Below the pieces are notes generated by a model. It was not told where the DNA came from and searched no databases. It saw only the letters and a program-made list of their open reading frames with translations. Of a DNA stretch of 8,542 nucleotides, positions 1 to 5,636 are shown piece by piece. Within the stretch, counting starts at the first letter, position 1. Each line of letters starts with the position of its first letter. This stretch comes from CBDUVZ01 sp965370805 (lineage in GTDB: Bacteria; Hydrothermota; Tepidihabitantia; Tepidihabitantales; Tepidihabitantaceae), in assembly GCA_965370805.1 (NCBI GenBank), contig CBDUVZ010000122.1:1-8542 (forward strand), given 5' to 3'. The position numbers were made by a program, and so were the translations under genes.

Positions 1-1
1 C

Positions 2-76
2 AAGCTGTCGGTCCGCACCGAAATGGCCGCCCTGCAGAGCTGGGCGGCCTGGAAAGAAGCGACAGCGTCCGGCTAG
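2..76 (+). CDS. C-terminal fragment of an unidentified protein (5' end outside window)
   Basis: A reading frame open from the window edge ends in TAG at 74-76 and encodes 24 residues, LSVRTEMAALQSWAAWKEA being the central part. The reason for calling it coding is base composition: about 20 of 24 third positions are G or C, matching the confirmed genes here, while the frame starting at base 1 runs on with poor third-position bias. The tail looks like an amphipathic helix with two Trp. I cannot name the family from so little. It is convergent with the DUF422 gene; the two stop codons share the palindrome CTAG at 73-76, so there is no intergenic space or terminator between them. It could be a chance frame. 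Confidence 0.45.
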   Translation, partial: KLSVRTEMAALQSWAAWKEATASG

Positions 77-930
77 ATGGACGGACTCGGCACTTCGCGC
101 ATCCGGACAACCGGCTGTGGGCTCTTGCTCCGTACTGCAAACGCGAGCGCGGCCAGAAGCAGGACCACGACGCCGAGCCAGGCTGCGCCCCACAGGTTCA
201 TCCGGAAGCACAGAGCAGTTGAGTGGAGCAGTGCCAGCCCGAACATGCCGAGGGCAAGCGGACCGGTCTGTTTCTTCCTGGCGAAGCGGGTAGAGTCTGC
301 TGCCTCGGGTTCCATGACCTGGAAGAAAAGCAGGACGAACAGGGACGTCGCGAACCAGCCGATGAAACTGGCGAGCGGGATTCCGTGATAGAATCCGCTC
401 TGCGTGAAGCCCATCATGCCCCGGGTGACGGCGGCCGGACCGGCGGAGAGCTGCCAGAAAGCCATCAGCAGCCCGGCAGTGAGTGGAACAGCGCCGAACG
501 AACTGGCTTCGGAAGGCCTTGACCGAACCAGGTAGGTCGCCACCAGGAACGTCAGGTAGAGCATTCCGTACCAGGTCAGCACGATTCCGAGCGGTACCCT
601 GCCGGGAAGTGTCACTCCGACGGCCAGCCTGAGGTCATGGGCGCGGGCGAACCAGTGGCTGCCGAAGACCGCACCGAAGTTCGTGCCCAGGTACTCGGCC
701 ACGTACGGGAGAATCAGGCCCAGGGCCAGGAACCAGAATGCACGTTTCACTCCGAGGAAGGAGAGGCCGTGCAGTAGAGCGAATGCCGCCAGGCAGTAGA
801 CCGGCATCAGGGTAAGCCACACAACCGGCGGCTTCACAACCACGTCCGCGATCATGAACCCGGCCGCAGTGATGCCGGTAATCCAGATGCCGATTGTCAG
901 CATCTTGCTGTGGTAGTCGTCTTTTACCAA
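73..930 (-). CDS. DUF422 / CruF-like carotenoid biosynthesis membrane protein
   Basis: A 285-residue polytopic membrane protein with about seven hydrophobic segments (near residues 10-31, 36-58, 63-80, 112-136, 146-165, 186-205, 224-262). It matches the DUF422 carotenoid family, whose characterised members include CruF and archaeal bisanhydrobacterioruberin hydratase; these hydrate the psi ends of acyclic carotenoids in the membrane. Family-like blocks are AEYLGTNFG..FG at 78-90, GRVPLGIVLTW at 110-120 and GFYHGIPLASFIGWF at 179-193. In the segment before the last block the usual Asp-Pro is Gly-Pro (164-165) and the expected Trp-x-Trp is missing, so this is a divergent member and the exact reaction is uncertain. 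The start is TTG at 930, 5 nt after AGGAGG. The frame stays open to 1341 but upstream of 930 it loses all family resemblance and crosses the promoter. No other carotenoid gene is visible. The stop shares CTAG with the convergent partial gene. Confidence 0.78.
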   Translation of the reverse strand: MVKDDYHSKMLTIGIWITGITAAGFMIADVVVKPPVVWLTLMPVYCLAAFALLHGLSFLGVKRAFWFLALGLILPYVAEYLGTNFGAVFGSHWFARAHDLRLAVGVTLPGRVPLGIVLTWYGMLYLTFLVATYLVRSRPSEASSFGAVPLTAGLLMAFWQLSAGPAAVTRGMMGFTQSGFYHGIPLASFIGWFATSLFVLLFFQVMEPEAADSTRFARKKQTGPLALGMFGLALLHSTALCFRMNLWGAAWLGVVVLLLAALAFAVRSKSPQPVVRMREVPSPSI

Positions 931-934
931 CTTT

Positions 935-942
935 ACCTCCTC
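935..942 (-). promoter_or_regulatory. Ribosome binding site that sets a TTG start
   Basis: The minus strand reads GAGGAGGT, a near-perfect Shine-Dalgarno sequence, followed after AAAG by TTG at 930. The first in-frame ATG (903) is 27 nt further in and has no such site, so TTG is the better start. The GGAGGT core (940-935) is exactly complementary to ACCTCC in the leader at 965-960. Confidence 0.8.
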
Positions 943-1030
943 AAGGCAGTTACGGAACGGGAGGTGAGTCTGCCGGCAGCGCCGGGTTTGTCTGGTGTCG
1001 CGCAGGTAACAGCGGACCCTCCGTTCCTTC
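935..1030 (-). promoter_or_regulatory. Candidate structured 5' leader with alternative folds
   Basis: Between promoter and start codon the minus-strand RNA has three pairings. Stem B: GGAACGG (1027-1021) with CCGUUCC (960-954), continued past one bulge by AGG (1020-1018) with CCU (964-962). Inside it is a hairpin CCGGC-GCU-GCCGG (985-973). Stem C: ACCUCC (965-960) with the ribosome-site core GGAGGU (940-935), loop 19 nt. B and C use the same bases 960-964, so only one can form; C would block ribosome entry and B would free it. This resembles the expression platform of a riboswitch or RNA thermometer. It matches no riboswitch consensus I know, and short GC-rich complementarity could be chance. 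Confidence 0.4.
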
Positions 1031-1051
1031 CCAATTAACTGAACTGCCCTA

Positions 1052-1080
1052 ATTATACCCGAGTCGTGCCCGACGGTCAA
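1052..1080 (-). promoter_or_regulatory. Sigma70-type promoter of the DUF422 gene
   Basis: On the minus strand TTGACC (1080-1075) and a perfect TATAAT (1057-1052) are separated by exactly 17 nt. This is the closest match to the sigma70 consensus in the window. Transcription would start near 1045, giving a leader of roughly 115 nt before the TTG codon. The AT-rich patch stands out in otherwise GC-rich DNA. Confidence 0.75.
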
Positions 1081-1212
1081 TAGCCCGGGCGAGTTCACCT
1101 TCCCGCCACAGGTCCGTCCCGTGAGCGGCGTGCCGGATTCCGGGTGCGACCGGCGGCCGGCGGAGAAAGCGTCCGGGAGCGCCGAGGGCTCTCCGACCGA
1201 CCCATTCGTGTG

Positions 1213-1241
1213 TTGACAGCCCGACGTGATTGGCGTAATCT
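1213..1241 (+). promoter_or_regulatory. Promoter of the PKD lipoprotein gene, near-leaderless
   Basis: A perfect TTGACA (1213-1218) is followed after 17 nt by a weak -10, TAATCT (1236-1241, 3 of 6 consensus bases). Predicted initiation falls at about 1248-1250, on or two bases before the ATG at 1250, so the mRNA would have no room for a Shine-Dalgarno site. The TGA at 1214-1216 inside the -35 closes the reading frame upstream. Confidence 0.55.
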
Positions 1242-1249
1242 GGATGGAG

Positions 1250-1903
1250 ATGAGAAATCCCCTGCTTGTGGTTTTCCCGCTGCTACTGCTGGTTGTCGCG
1301 TGCGGCAACATTCCCCCGTCGGAGCCGATTGTCGACGGCATGGTCCGCGGGCGGCCCGGAGACTCGATGTGGTACTCGGCACTTTCTGTTGACGCTGACG
1401 GCGATTCGATCTCCTACCTCTTTGACTGGGACGACGGGAACCAGTCCGGATGGAGTGAGCTGTGCCTTCCTGCCGAGAAGCAGTTCGCAGTCCACGTATT
1501 TGACGACTCGGGAGCCTATGGCGTGCGGGCCAAAGCCCGCGATGCCGGCCAGGAATCCCCCTGGTCCGACAATATCGAAGCACAGGTGCGTGATTACGGG
1601 CCGTTTGCGCCCCGGCTTCCGTTGAATTCGGGTTCGGATACGGTCCTGGTTGAGGACACAGTAGCTTTTGCCACGGCCGCCAGTCATCCGCTGCTCTGGG
1701 AGCGGGTTGCGATTCAGTTCTGCTGGGGCGACAGCCTGGATGAGTGGGGCGAATTCGATAACCCGGGGGCTACCCACGTGGGGAGACACGCCTTCATCGA
1801 CCCGGGCGTTTTCGAAGTGAAGGCGCGGGCCAAAGACAGTCTGGAGTACGTTTCAGACTGGTCCAAGCCGTCCTCGCTCTGGGTTGTGGACAGCCTGCCG
1901 TAG
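1250..1903 (+). CDS. Lipoprotein with two tandem PKD-like domains
   Basis: A 217-residue protein beginning with a lipoprotein signal peptide: a hydrophobic run at 4-17 and the lipobox VVAC with Cys18 as the acylation site, which Lgt (encoded 3.7 kb downstream) would modify. The mature chain consists of two PKD/Ig-like beta domains, about 27-113 and 116-213. Each has the pattern Asp-rich WDDG or WGDS, a central aromatic Gly turn, then VRAKARD or VKARAKD, and a closing W-S-D/W-S-K strand, suggesting an internal duplication. No catalytic motif is visible, so a binding or structural role at the cell surface or in the periplasm is an inference. ATG at 1250 is preferred because it gives a compact signal peptide and lies at the correct distance from the promoter. 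ATG 1244 is possible; GTG 1226 lies inside the promoter. It is transcribed divergently from the DUF422 gene. Confidence 0.8.
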   Translation: MRNPLLVVFPLLLLVVACGNIPPSEPIVDGMVRGRPGDSMWYSALSVDADGDSISYLFDWDDGNQSGWSELCLPAEKQFAVHVFDDSGAYGVRAKARDAGQESPWSDNIEAQVRDYGPFAPRLPLNSGSDTVLVEDTVAFATAASHPLLWERVAIQFCWGDSLDEWGEFDNPGATHVGRHAFIDPGVFEVKARAKDSLEYVSDWSKPSSLWVVDSLP

Positions 1904-1906
1904 TCC

Positions 1907-1943
1907 CGGCTTGGTGTCAGCGGTAAGCCGAGGGCGGAAGCCC
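1907..1943 (+). terminator. Weak hairpins after the lipoprotein gene
   Basis: Two small inverted repeats follow the stop codon: CGGCTT (1907-1912) with AAGCCG (1925-1930), loop 12 nt, and GGGC-GGAA-GCCC (1932-1943), a 4-bp stem with a GNRA loop. No T-run follows, so this is not a standard intrinsic terminator and may have no function. Confidence 0.2.
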
Positions 1944-1958
1944 GGGGATATCTGCCGC

Positions 1959-1986
1959 TTTACAGTCGTGTCTGGCAAGCTAGAAT
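1959..1986 (+). promoter_or_regulatory. Promoter of the M14 carboxypeptidase gene
   Basis: TTTACA (1959-1964) and TAGAAT (1981-1986) are each one base off the sigma70 consensus and are 16 nt apart. The predicted start near 1993 gives a short leader of about 22 nt that contains the ribosome site, so this gene is conventionally led, unlike its upstream neighbour. Confidence 0.65.
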
Positions 1987-2002
1987 CTCTTTTGGTCCAT
2001 TC

Positions 2003-2010
2003 AAAGGAGG
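2003..2010 (+). promoter_or_regulatory. Ribosome binding site that sets a GTG start
   Basis: AAAGGAGG ends 4 nt before GTG at 2015, which opens directly into a signal peptide. This spacing is short but workable and supports GTG as the start; TTG at 2013-2015 is out of frame. Confidence 0.75.
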
Positions 2011-2014
2011 CATT

Positions 2015-5000
2015 GTGAGTCGTTCTGTTTTGTTGGTAGTTGTCCTGCTGGCGTTCGTGTCCGCGGTCCCTGCTGTCGCAGCCGATGCCGGGCATGACGT
2101 AGAGATGAAAGTGAAGGTGTTCGTGGGGCCGGACGGAATCGAGCCGGTCGCGGGACTAGTCCTTGAGTTCTACGAGGTGACGCCGGAGTTCTTCGTGGGA
2201 GCCGTCAGCGAGCCGACCTATCGGGAACTGGTTGCCAGCGGCTACCACGTCGAGGTCCTGGTTGCCGATGTGCGAGCCGAAGCGATGAAGTACGACGCCG
2301 AGTTCCACACGTACGAGCAGATTCGGGATACCTGGGCCATCATCGCCCAGAACCACTCGGACATCTGCGTGCTGGATACGCTGGGAACTTCAGCGAATGG
2401 CTACCTGCTACTGGTGATGAAGGTGTCGGACAACCCGGGTCTGATGGAGCAGGAGCCGAGAATCTGTTTCGACTTCACGATTCACGGCAATGAGAACATC
2501 TGCACTGAGATTGCGCACTGGGCCTTGATTGAACTGGTCGAAGGCTATGGTTCCGATCCGGATATCACACGCTGGGTGGACAACCGGGAGATATGGCTGC
2601 TGCCGATAGTCAACCCGGACGGGCTGGTTTCCCGGTCCCGGCGGAACGGCAACAACGTGGACTTGAACCGGAACTACGGGTACGCGTGGGACGGCGGGGG
2701 CTCGGGGCCGTTCTCCGAGTCCGAGACCCAGGTGTTGTACCAGTTGGGAGTTGACAACCCGATGGCAATGTGGTCCCAGTATCATTCCGGGACCTGGCGG
2801 GCGATGTGGCCCTGGGGGTACACGCGGCTCGCGACGATGGATTCGGTAATCCACGAGTTCGAGATGCAGCGGTACAGCCAGATTACCGGGTATCCGGCCT
2901 GCCAGATTGCGCGGGGATTGTACCCGGTGAACGGCGGGTCGGTGAGTTGGTACTACGGCGCGACCGGGTCCCAGGGATACGGAATCGAAGTGACCGGCGG
3001 TCAGCCCGGGCCGCCGGATTCGATCCCGGCGATCTGCCAGCGGGACTGGACCGCGATGCAGGAGATGATCGAACGGGTGATGTGGGGTATCAGCGGCTCG
3101 GTGACCGACTCGATTTCAGGTGCGCCGCTCGAAGCCAGGATCGTGTTCAATCCGCCGGATTGGTTTACGCATTCGGATTCGGTCGGGTACTTCCACAAGA
3201 ACCTGCATGCGGGTACGTACGGCATTACCGTTCATGCGAACGGCTACGCGTCGAAGTCGGTCTCCGGAATCGTGGTGCCGGCGGATACGTTCGTGTTCGT
3301 AGACGTCGCGCTGGCACCGGATTCGACCGAGCCGATCTGCGCGCTACGGAATATCACCTGCCAGATCAGCAACACCAATGCAACGAGCGCCTGGTGGGGA
3401 CTGGGCAAGCGCGACGGCCGCCGGTTCTCGCTCGAGAAGAACGGCTGGGCCAGCTACGACATGAGTGCCCGGACCCCGATTATCAACGGCCCGGGCAACG
3501 ATTTCTGCGTGGTTGAGGATGACGGGAATCCGGAGGGGTACAACGTCTACGTTTCCAATGACTGGAACGGGCCGTGGCATGGCCTCGGGTCCGGGACCGG
3601 AAGCGATTCGTTCGACCTGGCCGTGGGCGGCCAGAGTGTAGCGCGCTACGTCCGGATTGTTGACGACAACGTCGGGAGCGGCGGGTTCGACCTCGATGCT
3701 ATTGAAGCGGTCGTCATCAATGCCCCGGCGGTGGTCTACATGGGGCAGACGGTGATTGATTCGCCGCCCGGGGGCAACAACGACGGCAAGTTGGACCCGG
3801 GCGAAACCGCGGACCTTGTGGTTACGCTGCAGAATATGGGCCGGGTCGGCGTCAGTGGCGTTACCGCGGTGCTGCGGACCGGCGATGCCTACGTGTCGGT
3901 TGAGGATTCGACCGGCACGTTCGGGGACCTTGGGCCGGATTCGGTCCGGTCGAACGACGTGGACCGCTTCGGGGTCGCGGCCCTTGCCGGGACCCCGCGT
4001 GAGCACGTGGCCCAGATGATGCTCCACCTGACCGGGACCGACTATGAGGACAGCGTCGCCTTCACGATAACGGTCGGCGAGGTGCGGACGACCGACCCGA
4101 TTCCGGATACCGGCGGACCGACGTCGGTCTACTGGGCTTATGACGACTGCGATACGCTCTATGCCGAGCATCCGACCTTCGACTGGGTGGAGATCTCCGG
4201 GACCGGAACCCTGCTCGACCTCGGCGATGACGACGTCGAGTATGTGAACCTGCCGGCGGGGTTCGGTCCGTTCATCCACTACGGCCAAGCCTACACGGAG
4301 TTGTCGGTCTGCAGCAACGGGTTTGTCGCTCCGGGGCATTCGACGTACAACCAGTACAGGAACCAGTCGCTGCCGTGCGCCGCCGCACCGCCGATACTGG
4401 CTTTGACCTGGGACGACTTCGACCCGGAGGACGCGGGCGGTGGCGGCGTCTGGTACTTTCATGATGCCGCGAACCACCGATTCATCGTCGAGTGGGATTC
4501 GGTTCTCTACTGGAACTCGACCCAGTGGGACAAAGCGGAACTGATTCTGTACGACACTACGCGGGCAGCGCCCGACGGCAACTGTGAGTTCACGTATCAA
4601 TACCTGACCGCGAATCGGGTCGGCTCGCGGACGGTCGGGGAACAGGACCACACCAGGACGACCTACATCCAGGCACTGTTCGACGGCAGTTATCACCGGG
4701 GCAGCGCGCCGATTGAGGCGGGACGGGCCATCAAGTTCACCACCAAGGACCCGGCCGGCGTTGCGGAAGAGACGGCAGGGCGTGTCCCGGTAGTCGGACT
4801 GGCGGTGAGGGCCATTGCCAATCCGTTCCACGGCCGGACTCTGCTTCAGTACGCAGTGCCTCGTTCCGGTCACGTCGATCTCAGCGTCTATGACGGGGCG
4901 GGACGGCGGGTGCGGACAGTAGTGGCGGGCCGGCACCGGGCAGGTCAATACCGGGTCTGCTGGAACGGCGACGCCGACGGCGGCCAGGAGGTCGCAGCCG

Positions 5001-5068
5001 GGGTCTACTGGCTGCGGCTTGTGACCGACGACGGGCAGGCGGTAACCAAAGCGGTCATGCTCCGTTGA
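2015..5068 (+). CDS. Secreted multidomain M14 zinc carboxypeptidase with FlgD-like C-terminal sorting domain
   Basis: A 1017-residue exported metallopeptidase. A signal peptide covers 1-22 (cleavage likely after AVA). Residues about 28-90 look like a propeptide-type segment. The M14 catalytic domain spans about 95-356: zinc ligands His157 and Glu160 (HGNE) and His257 (QYHSG), substrate-binding Arg191 (NREIW), Asn218-Arg219 (DLNRN), NPDG at 200-203, Tyr314 (WYYG) and the catalytic Glu325 (GIEV). All key residues are present, so it should be active, removing C-terminal residues from peptides outside the cytoplasm. After it come a CarboxypepD_reg-like beta domain (358-435), a discoidin/jelly-roll-like domain (about 440-568), a CARDB-like domain (573-690), a larger beta domain with WDDFDPEDAG (about 700-910) and a FlgD/type-IX-like Ig domain (923-1017) ending in TKAVMLR. 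The last is typical of surface-sorted proteins in FCB-type bacteria. Domain names after 435 are by pattern only. Confidence 0.88.
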   Translation: MSRSVLLVVVLLAFVSAVPAVAADAGHDVEMKVKVFVGPDGIEPVAGLVLEFYEVTPEFFVGAVSEPTYRELVASGYHVEVLVADVRAEAMKYDAEFHTYEQIRDTWAIIAQNHSDICVLDTLGTSANGYLLLVMKVSDNPGLMEQEPRICFDFTIHGNENICTEIAHWALIELVEGYGSDPDITRWVDNREIWLLPIVNPDGLVSRSRRNGNNVDLNRNYGYAWDGGGSGPFSESETQVLYQLGVDNPMAMWSQYHSGTWRAMWPWGYTRLATMDSVIHEFEMQRYSQITGYPACQIARGLYPVNGGSVSWYYGATGSQGYGIEVTGGQPGPPDSIPAICQRDWTAMQEMIERVMWGISGSVTDSISGAPLEARIVFNPPDWFTHSDSVGYFHKNLHAGTYGITVHANGYASKSVSGIVVPADTFVFVDVALAPDSTEPICALRNITCQISNTNATSAWWGLGKRDGRRFSLEKNGWASYDMSARTPIINGPGNDFCVVEDDGNPEGYNVYVSNDWNGPWHGLGSGTGSDSFDLAVGGQSVARYVRIVDDNVGSGGFDLDAIEAVVINAPAVVYMGQTVIDSPPGGNNDGKLDPGETADLVVTLQNMGRVGVSGVTAVLRTGDAYVSVEDSTGTFGDLGPDSVRSNDVDRFGVAALAGTPREHVAQMMLHLTGTDYEDSVAFTITVGEVRTTDPIPDTGGPTSVYWAYDDCDTLYAEHPTFDWVEISGTGTLLDLGDDDVEYVNLPAGFGPFIHYGQAYTELSVCSNGFVAPGHSTYNQYRNQSLPCAAAPPILALTWDDFDPEDAGGGGVWYFHDAANHRFIVEWDSVLYWNSTQWDKAELILYDTTRAAPDGNCEFTYQYLTANRVGSRTVGEQDHTRTTYIQALFDGSYHRGSAPIEAGRAIKFTTKDPAGVAEETAGRVPVVGLAVRAIANPFHGRTLLQYAVPRSGHVDLSVYDGAGRRVRTVVAGRHRAGQYRVCWNGDADGGQEVAAGVYWLRLVTDDGQAVTKAVMLR

Positions 5069-5075
5069 GCTACGG

Positions 5076-5088
5076 ACGGCACTGCCGT
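5076..5088 (+). other. Small hairpin in the gap before the deaminase gene
   Basis: ACGGC-ACT-GCCGT forms a 5-bp stem with a 3-nt loop 8 nt after the M14 stop codon and 8 nt before the next ATG. There is no T-run, so it is not a typical terminator. It occupies the place where a ribosome site would be expected. Confidence 0.25.
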
Positions 5089-5096
5089 ACTGACAG

Positions 5097-5573
5097 ATGA
5101 AACGTAAGTCCTGGGACGACTACTTCATGGACATCGCCCGGCTGGTGAGCGAGCGCTCGACGTGCCTGAGACGGAAGGTGGGCGCCGTTCTGGTTCGGGA
5201 CCGGCGGATTCTGTGCACCGGGTACAACGGTGCGCCGAGCGGGATGAAGCACTGCCTGGATATCGGTTGCCTGCGTGAGAAACAGGGAATCCCGGCGGGC
5301 GAACGAATCGAAATCTGCCGCGGGATTCACGCCGAGCAGAATGCGCTCGTCCAGGCCGCGGCGTTCGGGATAAGCGTCTCCGGGGGCAAGTTATACTGCA
5401 CCCACGAGCCGTGCGTCACCTGCGGCAAGATGCTGCTCAATGCCGGAATCAGGGAGTTCGTCGTGGCGGAGGAGTATCCTGACGAGTTCGGCCGCAAGCT
5501 GCTCAGCGAGGCCGGGGTCGAAGTGAGGTTCATCGAGCCCGGGACAGGCGGAGAGGAGCAAAGCCGGGGCTGA
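5097..5573 (+). CDS. dCMP deaminase, ComEB-type cytidine/deoxycytidylate deaminase family
   Basis: A 158-residue cytoplasmic zinc enzyme predicted to convert dCMP to dUMP, the precursor of dTMP. The active site is complete: HAE at 78-80 (His78 zinc ligand, Glu80 proton shuttle) and PCVTC at 105-109 (Cys106 and Cys109 zinc ligands). TGYNGAPSG at 41-49 is the substrate-side motif typical of the deoxycytidylate deaminase subgroup rather than of cytidine or tRNA adenosine deaminases. The size is normal for the family. It starts 28 nt after the M14 peptidase, with no Shine-Dalgarno sequence and no convincing promoter, so it may be read from the M14 transcript, though the two products have no obvious shared role. 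Its C-terminal tail (about 150-158) is Gly/Glu-rich and probably disordered. ComEB in Bacillus sits in a competence operon, but its homologues are mostly nucleotide-metabolism enzymes. Confidence 0.9.
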   Translation: MKRKSWDDYFMDIARLVSERSTCLRRKVGAVLVRDRRILCTGYNGAPSGMKHCLDIGCLREKQGIPAGERIEICRGIHAEQNALVQAAAFGISVSGGKLYCTHEPCVTCGKMLLNAGIREFVVAEEYPDEFGRKLLSEAGVEVRFIEPGTGGEEQSRG

Positions 5574-5602
5574 GGAACCGAATCAGGCGGTCCGGGCGGT
5601 GC

Positions 5603-5630
5603 TTGACAGCAGGACCTTGCGGTCTAGGAT
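5603..5630 (+). promoter_or_regulatory. Leaderless-type promoter of lgt
   Basis: A perfect TTGACA (5603-5608) is followed after 16 nt by TAGGAT (5625-5630). Only AACCGG separates the -10 from ATG at 5637, so +1 should be the A of the start codon. The TAG inside the -10 (5625-5627) is an in-frame stop, so translation cannot begin further upstream, and no Shine-Dalgarno sequence exists. Confidence 0.65.
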
Positions 5631-5636
5631 AACCGG

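Larger units (their letters stand above)
931..1249. other. Divergent intergenic region
   Basis: This 319-base stretch separates the divergent DUF422 and lipoprotein genes. It holds the leader and promoter of the first (935-1080) and the promoter of the second (1213-1241). The GC-rich middle, about 1081-1212, contains small palindromes such as CCCGGG at 1084-1089 and CCGGATTCCGG near 1133, but no convincing operator, reading frame or RNA gene. Confidence 0.6.

Noticed and set aside
964..1017. Known riboswitch (cobalamin, TPP, SAM, c-di-GMP) in the DUF422 leader
   Set aside because: None of the conserved boxes of these classes is present.
943..1050. Outer stem AGGGCAGTT with AACTGCCTT enclosing the DUF422 leader
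   Set aside because: The pairing is 9 bp, but the predicted transcription start (near 1045) leaves only about four pairs in the RNA, so I do not count it as part of the leader fold.
1226..1249. GTG 1226 as start of the lipoprotein
   Set aside because: It would place the first codons between the -35 and -10 elements and lengthen the signal peptide with IGVIWMEM, which is less typical than MRNPLL.
931..1341. N-terminal extension of the DUF422 protein up to 1341 on the minus strand
   Set aside because: The extra 137 residues are Ser/Thr/Arg/Gly-rich with no family resemblance, run antisense to the lipoprotein gene and cross a near-perfect promoter; a strong ribosome site points to TTG 930.
2770..3516. 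248-residue plus-strand frame within the M14 gene
   Set aside because: It overlaps the conserved catalytic domain in another frame and is Arg-rich, typical of a frame shadow.
3015..4505. Frequent GATTCG words along the M14 gene as a dispersed repeat
   Set aside because: They are the preferred codons GAT TCG for recurring Asp-Ser dipeptides and are in frame; codon bias explains them.
3344..4948. 534-residue open frame on the minus strand inside the M14 gene
   Set aside because: It is antisense to a gene with intact domains, is rich in Arg, Val and Pro as expected from reverse reading of GC-biased codons, and has no recognisable motif.
5065..5093. TTGAGC-17-TACTGA as a promoter for the deaminase
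   Set aside because: The -10 matches only 2 of 6 consensus bases and would start transcription inside the coding region.
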